A stretch of 64,000 nucleotides of DNA from CAIWHR01 sp963816925 (GTDB taxonomy: Bacteria > Pseudomonadota > Gammaproteobacteria > Burkholderiales > Casimicrobiaceae), in the NCBI GenBank assembly GCA_963816925.1, contig CAWFMY010000001.1:124001-188000 (forward strand), given 5' to 3'. Below the pieces are notes generated by a model. That model was not told where the DNA came from. It made no database searches and worked only from the letters and a program-made list of their open reading frames with translations. Shown one piece after another: positions 56,802 to 64,000 of the stretch; the stretch's first letter is position 1; each line of letters opens with the position of its first letter. The position numbers and the translations under genes are program-made.

Positions 56802-58594
56802 GCGCCATCGAAGTGAAGGTCCCCGACATCGGGGATTTCAAGGACATTCCGATCATCGAGGTCTTCGTCAAGGCGGGTGACGTCGTCGCCGCCGAGGATT
56901 CGCTCATTTCGCTCGAATCCGACAAGGCGACGATGGATGTGCCGGCGCCCGCGGCGGGTACCGTCAAGGAAGTCCGCGTCAAGCTCGGCGACAAGGTCAG
57001 CGAGGGCTCGCTGATCCTGATGCTGGAAAGCGAGCCGGAACTGCGAAAGCGGCGCCCGCTGCCGCAGCGCCTGCGCCCGCCCCTCCCGCTTCGCCGAAGC
57101 CCGCCGGCGCCTGCGGCGGCCGCGCCGATTCCCGGCGCCGCCACCTATTCCGGCAAGGCCGACGTCGAATGCGAAATGCTCGTGCTGGGCTCCGGCCCGG
57201 GCGGCTACAGCGCCGCGTTCCGCGCCGCCGACCTCGGCTTGAAAACGGTGCTGGTCGAACGCTACCTGACGCTGGGCGGCGTGTGTCTCAACGTCGGCTG
57301 CATTCCATCGAAGGCGCTGCTGCATATCGCGGCCGTGATGGACGAGACCAGGAAACTCGCCGAGCACGGTATCGCATTCGGGAATCCGCAGGTCGACCTC
57401 GACAAGCTCCGCACCTGGAAGGACAAGGTCGTCGGCAAGTTGACCGGCGGCATCGGCGGGATGGCGAAGTCGCGCAAGGTCGAAGTCGTCCGCGGCGTGG
57501 GGCAATTCCTCGACCCGCATCATCTCGAGGTCGAGGTGACGGAAGGTCCGGCGCAGGCAAAGACCGGCGCGAAAAAGGTCGTGAAGTTCGCGCAGGCGAT
57601 CATCGCCGCAGGCTCGCAGGTCGTGCGCCTTCCGTTCATCCCGGAGGATCCGCGCGTGCTCGACTCGACGAGCGCGCTGGAGCTTGCCTCGGTGCCAAAG
57701 CGGATGCTGGTCATCGGCGGCGGCATCATCGGGCTCGAGATGGGCACCGTTTATTCGACGCTGGGTTCGCGCCTCGACGTCGTCGAGATGCTCGACGGCC
57801 TGATGCCCGGCGCCGACCGCGATCTCGTGCGCGTCTGGGAAAAGGTGAACAAGCCCCGGTTCGACCGGATCATGGTTTCGACGAAGACCACGGCCGTCGA
57901 GGCGAAACCCGACGCATTGTGGGTGACCTTCGAGGGGCCGAACGCGCCGAAGGAGCCGCAGCCCTATGACGCCGTGCTGATGAGCGTCGGACGCGCGCCG
58001 AACGGGAAGAAGATCGCCGCCGACAAGGCCGGCGTCGCGGTGACCGACCGCGGCTTCATTCCCGTCGACAACCAGATGCGCACCAACGTGCCGCACATCT
58101 TCGCGATCGGCGACATCGTCGGGCAGCCCATGCTCGCGCACAAGGCCACGCACGAAGGCCATGTCGCCGCCGAAGCCGCCGCCGGGGAGAAGAGCTTTTT
58201 CGACGTGCGCGTCATTCCGTCGGTCGCCTACACCGATCCCGAGATTGCATGGGCCGGCCTGACCGAGGACGACGCGAAGGCCAGGGGCATCAAGGTCGAA
58301 AAGGGATTGTTCCCGTGGGTCGCCTCGGGCCGCGCGATCGCCAACGGCCGCGACGAGGGCCATACGAAGCTGCTGTTCGACGCGGAAACGCACCGCATCG
58401 TCGGCGGCGGCATCGTCGGCACGCACGCGGGCGACCTCATTGCCGAAATCGCGCTCGCGATCGAGATGGGCGCGGATGCCGTCGACATCGGCCGCACGAT
58501 CCATCCGCATCCGACGTCTCGCGAGTCGGTGGGGCTCGCCGCCGAGGCGTTCGAGGGCGTCTGCACGGATCTGCCGCCGCCGCGGAAGAGGTAG
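56798..58594 (+). CDS. lpdA: Dihydrolipoamide dehydrogenase with N-terminal lipoyl domain (frame-shifted linker)
   Basis: E3 of the complex. Residues 1-80 form a lipoyl domain almost identical to that of aceF, with K43; residues from about 125 form the flavoenzyme with VLGSGPGGYSAAF, redox cysteines C163/C168 in GGVCLNVGCIPSK, and TIHPHPTSRESV with the catalytic histidine. The linker (about 81-105) reads as Arg/Leu-rich in frame, but in the next frame the same DNA gives the usual Ala/Pro linker (AKAAPAAAAPAPAPP). One missing base near 57040 and one extra near 57110 explain this. About 598 aa. Confidence 0.95.
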   Translation: MSAIEVKVPDIGDFKDIPIIEVFVKAGDVVAAEDSLISLESDKATMDVPAPAAGTVKEVRVKLGDKVSEGSLILMLESEPELRKRRPLPQRLRPPLPLRRSPPAPAAAAPIPGAATYSGKADVECEMLVLGSGPGGYSAAFRAADLGLKTVLVERYLTLGGVCLNVGCIPSKALLHIAAVMDETRKLAEHGIAFGNPQVDLDKLRTWKDKVVGKLTGGIGGMAKSRKVEVVRGVGQFLDPHHLEVEVTEGPAQAKTGAKKVVKFAQAIIAAGSQVVRLPFIPEDPRVLDSTSALELASVPKRMLVIGGGIIGLEMGTVYSTLGSRLDVVEMLDGLMPGADRDLVRVWEKVNKPRFDRIMVSTKTTAVEAKPDALWVTFEGPNAPKEPQPYDAVLMSVGRAPNGKKIAADKAGVAVTDRGFIPVDNQMRTNVPHIFAIGDIVGQPMLAHKATHEGHVAAEAAAGEKSFFDVRVIPSVAYTDPEIAWAGLTEDDAKARGIKVEKGLFPWVASGRAIANGRDEGHTKLLFDAETHRIVGGGIVGTHAGDLIAEIALAIEMGADAVDIGRTIHPHPTSRESVGLAAEAFEGVCTDLPPPRKR

Positions 58595-59049
58595 CACCGC
58601 AAGTCGGGCCTGCGCCGGGCCGGCTCATGTCAACCGTCGGGGGCTTTGCCGACCAGGCGCACGTGGCCGGATGGGACCTGAGCGGCGAGCGAGAATGTCT
58701 ACGATCGGCCAGAAGTGGCCAGTCGGTGTCGTCGGCCAAAGATCCAGAAAGCGACGGCTCGCCTCATAGCAAAAGCAATATCCCTTGCTCGTCTTTTACC
58801 ACCGTCGGCAAGCTCACTCCTGCTTTGTTGGCGGAGATCGCCAGAGCTGCGCCACCATTGCCACCTGCTGTATCGAGGAAATGCGCGCCCGATACTTGAC
58901 CGAACCGGGACGAACTGAATACGCAGCCTCGAGCGCAGCACAGTTCCGCGGGTACCGCACTCGTGGACGAGCTGATCGGCGTCCGAAGGCGTTTCGCTCT
59001 GCACACCCGCAATGCAAGCAGATCAGCGCAGTAGTTGCTATTGGCAGCT
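58595..59049. other. Unassigned stretch downstream of lpdA
   Basis: About 450 bp. The minus strand has an open end reading VSGAHFLDTAGGNGGAALAIS and later PTVVKDEQGILLLL, stopping at 58764, which looks protein-like but I do not recognise it. The base composition is a little richer in A and T than the neighbours. It borders the broken argB-like C-terminal piece and may belong to the same rearranged region. Confidence 0.3.
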
Positions 59050-59345
59050 GGTAATCCTTCCGCCAGCCCGTCGATGATGTGCACCGAGCGTGCCCCCTCG
59101 CGCACGGCGCGCAGGGCGGCGATCACGCGTGGCTCCATCTCGCTTCCGATGACATGATCGGGCAGGAGCGCCTCCGCTTCGCTCTCGGCCGGAATATAGG
59201 CGAGCACCCCATCACGGTCATGCACGCCGGCGAATCGTCGGCCATCAGAATGAGCTTTTCGGCCTCCAGGGCGCGCGCTATCCGCCCGGCGAGAAGGTCG
59301 GAGTTGATGTGATAGGCAGTGCCGTCGACCGCGCCTACCGATGGG
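59050..59345 (-). pseudogene. Acetylglutamate kinase-like gene, C-terminal fragment
   Basis: On the minus strand the DNA encodes GTAYHINSDLLAGRIARAL, EAEKLILMADD, GVHDRDGVLAYIP and REGARSVHIIDGLAEG, which line up with the second half of ArgB (the YNINAD, VHIIDGR phrases), with one frame move near 59235. The final helix (HALLLEIF) is missing: after HIIDGLAEG the similarity stops. The matching N-terminal part lies at 59860-60352, so the gene is split by about 515 bp of unrelated DNA. Confidence 0.6.
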
Positions 59346-59859
59346 CATCATCCACGGGAACGAACTGGCGCGAGCGCAGGGAGGATGCGATAACCGCTTA
59401 CCACCGCGCGCTCGCGCTAAATCCGCATTATGCGGATGCGCTGTCCCATCTCGCGCTCGTGCTGCAGTCATTGTCCCGCCATCAGGAAGCCGTACGGTGT
59501 TTGCGCCGGATACTCGCCGTGCAACCAGCGTCTGCGGAAGTACATGCCGATCTTGCACTTTCGCTGCATCAGTTGAATGAAACGGACGCCGCCCTTTCGC
59601 AGTACGAATCTGCGCTCGCGCTACGCCCGGACTGGTGGCCTGCGCTATCGAACTATTGCGTGCTCCTACAAAAAACGTGTGCCTGGCCGAAACTCGTCAC
59701 CTTCGCACCGAAGCTTATTGCAGCTATCGACGAGCAACACCCGGGCATTGCGCCCTTCCTCCTCGCGTCGCTCGATGGCGTGACGCCAACCATGCAATTA
59801 GCCGCTGCACGGGCCGACGCAAACGCGTTGTCAGACGTGCCACGACACTTGCACGGCGA
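59346..59859 (+). pseudogene. Fragment of a TPR protein (SPINDLY/O-GlcNAc transferase-like N-terminal part)
   Basis: On the plus strand the DNA encodes three tetratricopeptide repeats: DAITAYHRALALNPHYADAL, EAVRCLRRILAVQPASAEVH and ALSQYESALALRPDWWPAL. Then comes CAWPKLVTFAPKLIA with GIAPFLLASLDGVTP and QLAAARADA, a pattern typical of the region before the catalytic part of bacterial O-linked GlcNAc transferases. No start of its own and no catalytic domain: the frame then runs into reversed argB DNA. It interrupts the argB-like gene. Confidence 0.6.
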
Positions 59860-60352
59860 CCATGCACGCAAGAAAGATCGTCGCGGTATCGATGCTCTCC
59901 ACATCGCCGACGAAGCCGAGGTCGGGCGCGTCGGGGGTGTCCGCAGGGACCACCATCGGACGGGCTCGGATGAAGCGACCATCCTGACCGTCGAGCCCGA
60001 CCGCACGTCCACCGTGCTTGTTGATGAGCTGCGTCAGTTCCTGATTGAGCTCGCTCAGCGCCATCGTGACGACGGTCAGCGTGCGCTTGTCGGTGATGCG
60101 CAATCCGCGATAGCGCCGGCTCTCGAGTCCCATCCGCCGCATGAGCTCGTCGATGTTCCAACCTCCGCCGTGCACGACGATCGGCTTCATGCCCACGAGG
60201 CGAAGAAGTGCGACGTCGCGCGCGAAGGCCGCCTTGAGGGCCGGATCAGCCATCGCACCACCACCGAAGCGAATCACTATTGTCTTGCGATTGAACGCTC
60301 GGATGTAGGGAAGCGCTTCGGCCAGGATGCGGGCCTTTTGATATGGGGTCAT
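59860..60352 (-). pseudogene. Acetylglutamate kinase-like gene, N-terminal fragment
   Basis: Begins MTPYQKARILAEALPYIRAF (ATG 60352; an in-frame ATG at 60376 is also possible) and matches ArgB through KTIVIRFGGGAM, VVHGGGWNIDELM, HGGRAVGLDGQDG and DLGFVGDVESIDTATI, about 165 residues, then stops matching where the TPR fragment begins. Two strongly conserved ArgB sites are changed: the usual GGNAM reads GGGAM and HGGGPQI reads HGGGWNI. It may therefore be a divergent paralogue rather than the biosynthetic argB. Confidence 0.65.
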
Positions 60353-60396
60353 GAAGTGCTCGGAAGGTCGCGTCAAACCGAATGCTAACTTGGATC
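60287..60396. repeat. Direct repeat, copy 1 (about 110 bp)
   Basis: Nearly identical to 60422-60532; the differences are a few bases near the start of the unit, including one indel. It contains the start of the argB-like gene including both candidate ATGs. The unit period is 135 bp with a 25-bp spacer. Confidence 0.9.
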
Positions 60397-60421
60397 AGTT
60401 CTCGAGGAGCAGCCGAAGTGC

Positions 60422-60532
60422 GCGATTGAATGCTCGGATGTACGGGGAGCGCTTCGGCCAGGATGCGGGCCTTTTGATATGGGGTCATGAAGTGCTCGGA
60501 AGGTCGCGTCAAACCGAATGCTAACTTGGATC
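60422..60532. repeat. Direct repeat, copy 2 (about 111 bp)
   Basis: Second copy of the argB-like start region. Read on the minus strand it gives MTPYQKARILAEALP and then goes out of frame within the unit, so only copy 1 continues into the kinase sequence. High identity means a recent duplication or an assembly artefact. Confidence 0.9.
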
Positions 60533-60628
60533 GGCTCCCGCCGGACGCTATCCGAGAATCATCATCCTATTTCGGCGGGGGAACGCCCGCGCTGATACGA
60601 TACGCGCTTCTAGTTCCGCGAGCATCCG

Positions 60629-61294
60629 ATGACCCAGGACGAACTGAAGCAGGCCGTCGCCCGCGAGGCGATCAAATACGTCGTCGATGACGAGATCGTT
60701 GGCGTCGGCACCGGCTCGACGGCGAATTTCTTCATCGACGAGCTCGCGAAGATCAAGCATCGGATCAAAGGTGCGGTCGCGAGCTCGGTGAAGACCGCCG
60801 AGCGGCTCAAGGGCCATGGCATCTTCGTCGAGGAGCTCAACAACGTCTCCGACATGCCGGTCTACGTCGACGGCGCCGATGAAGTGACCGAGCACGGCGC
60901 GATGATCAAGGGCGGCGGCGGCGCACTCACGCGGGAGAAGATCGTCGCGGCGGTGGCGCGCAAATTCGTCTGCATCGCCGACGGCTCGAAGCTCGTCGGC
61001 GTGCTCGGCAAGTTCCCGGTGCCGGTCGAGGTGATCCCGATGGCGCGGAGCTACGTCGCGCGGCAGCTCGTGTTGCTCGGCGGGCACCCGGAATGGCGGA
61101 TGGGCTTCACCACCGACAACGGCAACGTGATCCTCGACGTGCACGGTCTTTCCATCACGGACCCGGTCGCGATGGAAGCGAAGATCCGCGGCATCGTCGG
61201 CGTGGTCACCGTGGGTCTTTTCGCAGCCCGCGGCGCTGACGTCATCCTGCTCGGCACCGAAACCGGCGTGAAGACGCTGAAGCCCGGCCGCTGA
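60629..61294 (+). CDS. rpiA: Ribose-5-phosphate isomerase A
   Basis: Interconverts ribose-5-P and ribulose-5-P. Phosphate-site GVGTGSTANFFIDEL, the catalytic YVDGADEV (Asp) with KGGGGALTREK (catalytic Glu and Lys), and IADGSKLVGVLGKFPVPVEV. 221 aa, intact. Ends 38 bp before the convergent ptsN-like gene; the gap has a GGCCGG-N6-CCGGCC hairpin at 61307-61324 without a T-tract. Confidence 0.96.
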   Translation: MTQDELKQAVAREAIKYVVDDEIVGVGTGSTANFFIDELAKIKHRIKGAVASSVKTAERLKGHGIFVEELNNVSDMPVYVDGADEVTEHGAMIKGGGGALTREKIVAAVARKFVCIADGSKLVGVLGKFPVPVEVIPMARSYVARQLVLLGGHPEWRMGFTTDNGNVILDVHGLSITDPVAMEAKIRGIVGVVTVGLFAARGADVILLGTETGVKTLKPGR

Positions 61295-61332
61295 TCCACG
61301 GCAGGCGGCCGGATCGCGCCGGCCGGAGGGAC

Positions 61333-61866
61333 TCAGACGTCGAGCGATGGGCGCGCGACTTCGCGGGCGCGCTCCGCGAACGCAGTGCGCAGCACAGTCT
61401 CATCGAACGCGCCGGCAACGCGACTGCGGAAGGCGCCGTCCATGAACATCTCCGCGACGAGCGCAAGGAGCTGAAGGTGCTCGTCGGCGTCGCCATCCAC
61501 AGGCACAAGGATGGTCAGGATGTGGTTGACGCCCTTGCTGTCCGGCGATTCGAACTGAATCGGCCATTTCGTCCGCATGAACAGCGTGATCGGATGGTCT
61601 ATCCCGTCGATGCGCGCGTGCGGAATGGCGACGCCCCTTCCGATTCCGGTCGAGCCGACGAGCTCCCGTCGCCACAGGGCACGGAAGATCGGGCCGGAAT
61701 CCACCCCGTGCGAGCAGGCGAACTCCTGCGCCGCCAATTCGAGCGCATGTCGACGATCGCGCGGCTCGACGTCGAGCAGGATTCCTTCGGGCTCGAGCCA
61801 CGAAGCGAGTCGCGACGGGGTCCGTGCCATCGGACGGCTGAGTGCATTGTTCATAGTAGTGAGCAT
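61333..61866 (-). CDS. PTS EIIA-Ntr-like regulatory protein
   Basis: 177 aa, EIIA of the nitrogen-type phosphotransferase system. The phosphorylatable histidine is H83 in GVAIPHARIDG; ELVGSTGIGRG before it and ILTILVPVDGDADEHLQLLALVAEMF after it are standard for PtsN. It does not sit with rpoN or hpf, so it is probably a second, PtsN-like copy. Divergent from the kdp genes. The N-terminus has several possible starts (residues 1, 5 or 13). Confidence 0.88.
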   Translation of the reverse strand: MLTTMNNALSRPMARTPSRLASWLEPEGILLDVEPRDRRHALELAAQEFACSHGVDSGPIFRALWRRELVGSTGIGRGVAIPHARIDGIDHPITLFMRTKWPIQFESPDSKGVNHILTILVPVDGDADEHLQLLALVAEMFMDGAFRSRVAGAFDETVLRTAFAERAREVARPSLDV

Positions 61867-62004
61867 GTTCGTCCTTGGTAACTTCGAATTGCCAGCGTAG
61901 CGCGGACGCCGTCAACAGGACGTTGATTCGACCGGCCCCGCCGCAAAGATTGTGCAAACGCGCCCCAAGTCCACGATCTCCGCACACGGCGGGCTGAAGG
62001 CACC

Positions 62005-62018
62005 TTGACCAACGTCAA
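62005..62018. promoter_or_regulatory. CRP/FNR-superfamily-type palindrome upstream of kdp
   Basis: TTGACCAACGTCAA: perfect five-base arms TTGAC and GTCAA around four bases, the layout of FNR/ANR/DNR boxes (TTGAT-N4-ATCAA for FNR). The centre is 134 bp before the first small ORF of the kdp run and 145 bp from the ptsN-like start. A second, weaker inverted repeat TCAAC-N5-GTTGA is at 61912-61926. The binding protein is inferred. Confidence 0.5.
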
Positions 62019-62144
62019 TGAAGCCGCGCAAATCCGCGCCTCACGTAGTCTTTTTACGCGGCATTTACGGGGGAAATCGCACTATTGATCCTGTCTTTGC
62101 GCGTCGAAACCTATCTTTGCAGTCGTTCCTGAAGGAGTTGCGAA

Positions 62145-62240
62145 ATGGACTTTTCCTGGCTGCTCGGATTCGCCGTCATGTTTGCCCTGATGGTCGGGGT
62201 AGCGGCAGGGTGTGCCCATCTCATGGGAGTTTCCAAATGA
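62145..62240 (+). CDS. 31-aa single-helix membrane protein preceding kdpF
   Basis: Encodes MDFSWLLGFAVMFALMVGV then AAGCAHLMGVSK: one hydrophobic helix followed by a Gly-Cys motif. The ribosome-binding site GAAGGAG lies 8 bases upstream. Its TGA overlaps the next ATG by four bases. I recall similar short Gly-Cys-ending peptides ahead of kdpF in other proteobacteria but cannot check. Function unknown. Confidence 0.7.
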   Translation: MDFSWLLGFAVMFALMVGVAAGCAHLMGVSK

Positions 62241-62512
62241 TCGCCACCAACTTTGATCCGCTCTTCTGGCGAGCCATCGTCATCGGGGCAATTGTCGCCG
62301 TCTTCGTCGTGGGTGCTATTGCGGTGCAAGCGATGGTCGCCGCAGGGCGCAAGCTCGGACGGCGTGAACGCGCTACCGAAGGTATGGCGTCCGGCCGCCG
62401 CGACGCGCGCGGTATTGGCGCGCCCAATTCGCCCGCGCTCCGCGCCACAACGGCAAATGCGGCCGGCAACGACGCGAACCTTCCGCATCCAATCCACAAG
62501 GAAGCGGCATGA
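62237..62512 (+). CDS. 91-aa membrane protein preceding kdpF
   Basis: One N-terminal membrane helix (LFWRAIVIGAIVAVFVVGAIA) followed by a basic, Ala/Asn-rich soluble tail (RKLGRRERATEG onward). ATG 62237 overlaps the previous stop and its own TGA overlaps the kdpF ATG, so all three are coupled. Not a Kdp subunit I recognise; a role with the potassium pump is inferred from position only. Confidence 0.65.
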   Translation: MIATNFDPLFWRAIVIGAIVAVFVVGAIAVQAMVAAGRKLGRRERATEGMASGRRDARGIGAPNSPALRATTANAAGNDANLPHPIHKEAA

Positions 62513-62598
62513 CCGCGCTCTATTTCATCGCTTCCGTCGTGACGATGGGGCTCTTCGTCTATTTGCTTTACGCGCTGTTCAAGGCGGAGGACTTCTGA
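62509..62598 (+). CDS. kdpF: Potassium-transporting ATPase subunit KdpF
   Basis: 29 aa, single membrane helix, MTALYFIASVVTMGLFVYLL then YALFKAEDF. The ending ALxxxEDF is the usual one for KdpF, which stabilises the KdpABC complex. Start overlaps the upstream gene; kdpA starts two bases after its stop. Confidence 0.85.
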   Translation: MTALYFIASVVTMGLFVYLLYALFKAEDF

Positions 62599-62599
62599 C

Positions 62600-64000
62600 A
62601 TGACCACCCAAAGCTACCTGCTGCTGGGCGTCTACCTGATCGTCCTGCTTGCGACGGTATGGCCAATGGGTGCGTGGCTGGCTGCCCTCTGCGACGGCCG
62701 GCTCCCCGCGCCGCTGCTGCGCTTCGAGACCGCGACGTTCAGGCTTCTGCGCATCGATACGAACGAAATGTCGTGGCTTCAGTACGCGCTCGCGGTGCTG
62801 GTGTTCAACGGCCTGGGGGTGCTCGTCGTCTTCGCGTTCCAGCGGCTCCAGGTGTGGCTGCCGCTCAACCCGCAGGGCTTCGCCGCCGTCAGTCCGGATT
62901 CGGCCTTCAACACTGCCGTGAGTTTCGTCACCAACACCAATTGGCAGGGCTATTCCGGCGAATCCACGATGAGTTACCTCACGCAGATGTCGGCGCTGGC
63001 GGTGCAGAATTTCTTCTCCGCGGCGACCGGAATCGCGGTCGCGTTCGCGTTGATTCGCGGGTTCGCGCGCCATGCGTCCGCCGCCATCGGCAATTTCTGG
63101 ATCGATCTCACCCGCATCACCGCATGGCTGCTGATTCCCGTTTCATTCGTGCTCGCGCTCGCGCTGGTGAGCCAGGGCGTCGTGCAGAACTTCGCGCCTT
63201 ACGTGGATGTCACGCTGGTCGAGCCCGTGAAATACGACAACCCGAAGAACGGCCCGGACGGCCAGCCGCTGAAGGACGAGAAAGGCAATCCGGTCACCGA
63301 GCCGGCCACCGCGACCACCCAGACGCTGCCGATGGGTCCCATCGCCTCGCAGGAAGCGATCAAGGAGCTCGGCACCAACGGCGGCGGCTTCCTGAACGCG
63401 AATTCCGCACATCCGTTCGAGAACCCGAACGCGATCACGAATTTCCTGGAGATGCTTGCGATATTCCTGATTCCCGCCGGCCTGTGTCTCGCCTTCGGCC
63501 GCGTCGTGGGCGACGTGCGCCAGGGGTGGGCGGTGCTCGCGGCGATGACGATTCTGTTCGTCATCGCGGCGTGGTGCGCGATGACGTTCGAGCAGCAGGG
63601 CAATCCGCTGTTGACGCCCGTCGGCGTGGACCAGACGGCGAGCGCGCTGCAGGCGGGCGGCAACATGGAAGGCAAGGAGGCCCGCTTCGGCATCGCCGCC
63701 AGCTCGCTCTTCGCGACGATCACGACGGCCGCTTCCTGCGGCGCCGTCAACGCGATGCACGACTCGTTCACGCCGCTGGGCGGCCTCGTGCCGATGTGGC
63801 TGATCCAGCTGGGCGAGGTCGTGTTCGGCGGCGTAGGTTCGGGACTCTACGGCATGCTCGTGTTCGCGCTGCTCGCGGTCTTCATCGCCGGCCTCATGAT
63901 CGGCCGCACGCCGGAATACGTCGGCAAGAAGATCGAGAGCTTCGAGATGAAGATGGTGTCGATCGCCGTGCTGATGACGCCGTTCCTCGTGCTGGCCGGC
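62600..64000 (+). CDS. kdpA: Potassium-transporting ATPase subunit KdpA (partial, 3' end outside window)
   Basis: K+-translocating subunit of the high-affinity Kdp pump. 467 codons are in the window without a frame break. The selectivity-filter loops are visible as SFVTNTNWQGYSGE near residue 115, LGTNGGGFLNANSAHPFENPN near 255 and TTAASCGAVNAMHDSFTPLGG near 375. About eight helices so far. The rest of the protein and kdpBC should follow to the right. Confidence 0.96.
   Translation, partial: MTTQSYLLLGVYLIVLLATVWPMGAWLAALCDGRLPAPLLRFETATFRLLRIDTNEMSWLQYALAVLVFNGLGVLVVFAFQRLQVWLPLNPQGFAAVSPDSAFNTAVSFVTNTNWQGYSGESTMSYLTQMSALAVQNFFSAATGIAVAFALIRGFARHASAAIGNFWIDLTRITAWLLIPVSFVLALALVSQGVVQNFAPYVDVTLVEPVKYDNPKNGPDGQPLKDEKGNPVTEPATATTQTLPMGPIASQEAIKELGTNGGGFLNANSAHPFENPNAITNFLEMLAIFLIPAGLCLAFGRVVGDVRQGWAVLAAMTILFVIAAWCAMTFEQQGNPLLTPVGVDQTASALQAGGNMEGKEARFGIAASSLFATITTAASCGAVNAMHDSFTPLGGLVPMWLIQLGEVVFGGVGSGLYGMLVFALLAVFIAGLMIGRTPEYVGKKIESFEMKMVSIAVLMTPFLVLAG

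Overview
This is a GC-rich chromosomal window from a Gram-negative bacterium, most likely a betaproteobacterium. The evidence is the combination of pilMNOPQ-aroKB, dusB next to fis, an engB/cytochrome c4 pair, a BPSS1780-type membrane protein, a dihydrolipoamide dehydrogenase carrying its own lipoyl domain, and lipopolysaccharide and outer-membrane genes (waaC, waaA, pagP, tolC). No genus can be named. I saw no rRNA, tRNA, CRISPR array, insertion sequence or prophage.

Layout. 1-5747: gltBD (glutamate synthase; gltD runs off the left edge). 6054-7406: a secreted Ig-like lipoprotein, broken by indels. 7471-14389: type IV pilus operon pilMNOPQ followed by aroK and aroB. 14541-18534: penicillin-binding protein 1A, an uncharacterised protein and hemB. 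18757-20274: engB and a diheme cytochrome c4. 20298-25525: surface sugar operon (glycosyltransferase, nucleotide-sugar epimerase, dTDP-rhamnose genes rmlBACD). 25638-27930: waaC-waaA. 27908-34725: tolC, a rhodanese, pcm, then an RND efflux pump and its adaptor. 35088-40244: branched-chain amino-acid type ABC importer livKHMGF. 40260-50417: membrane protein, acyP, Nudix hydrolase, hemF, purD, pagP, purH, fis, dusB, ubiH-like hydroxylase, pepP. 50511-52389: fthC and an MFS transporter. 52616-58594: pyruvate dehydrogenase complex aceE-aceF-lpdA. 58595-60532: a scrambled stretch with pieces of an argB-like kinase gene, a TPR fragment and a 110-bp duplication. 60629-61866: rpiA and a ptsN-like gene. 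62145-64000: two tiny membrane ORFs, kdpF and kdpA (runs off the right edge).

Many conserved genes carry single-base frameshifts (lipoprotein, aroB, pilQ, rmlD, rmlB, pcm, the RND pump, livF, hemF, lpdA and others). Where the conserved protein fixes the reading frame, nearly all are one-base insertions. Since essential genes are hit, residual sequencing or assembly error is much more likely than gene decay, and frame breaks here should not be read as pseudogenes without re-sequencing.

Most of the window is ordinary core metabolism and envelope biogenesis. The parts worth a second look are the argB mosaic, the tandem repeat that builds two mini-ORFs in front of hemB, the pairing of a ptsN-like gene with kdp around a perfect CRP/FNR-type palindrome, and the palindromes around the efflux genes. 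I did not find a clearly new multi-gene system.
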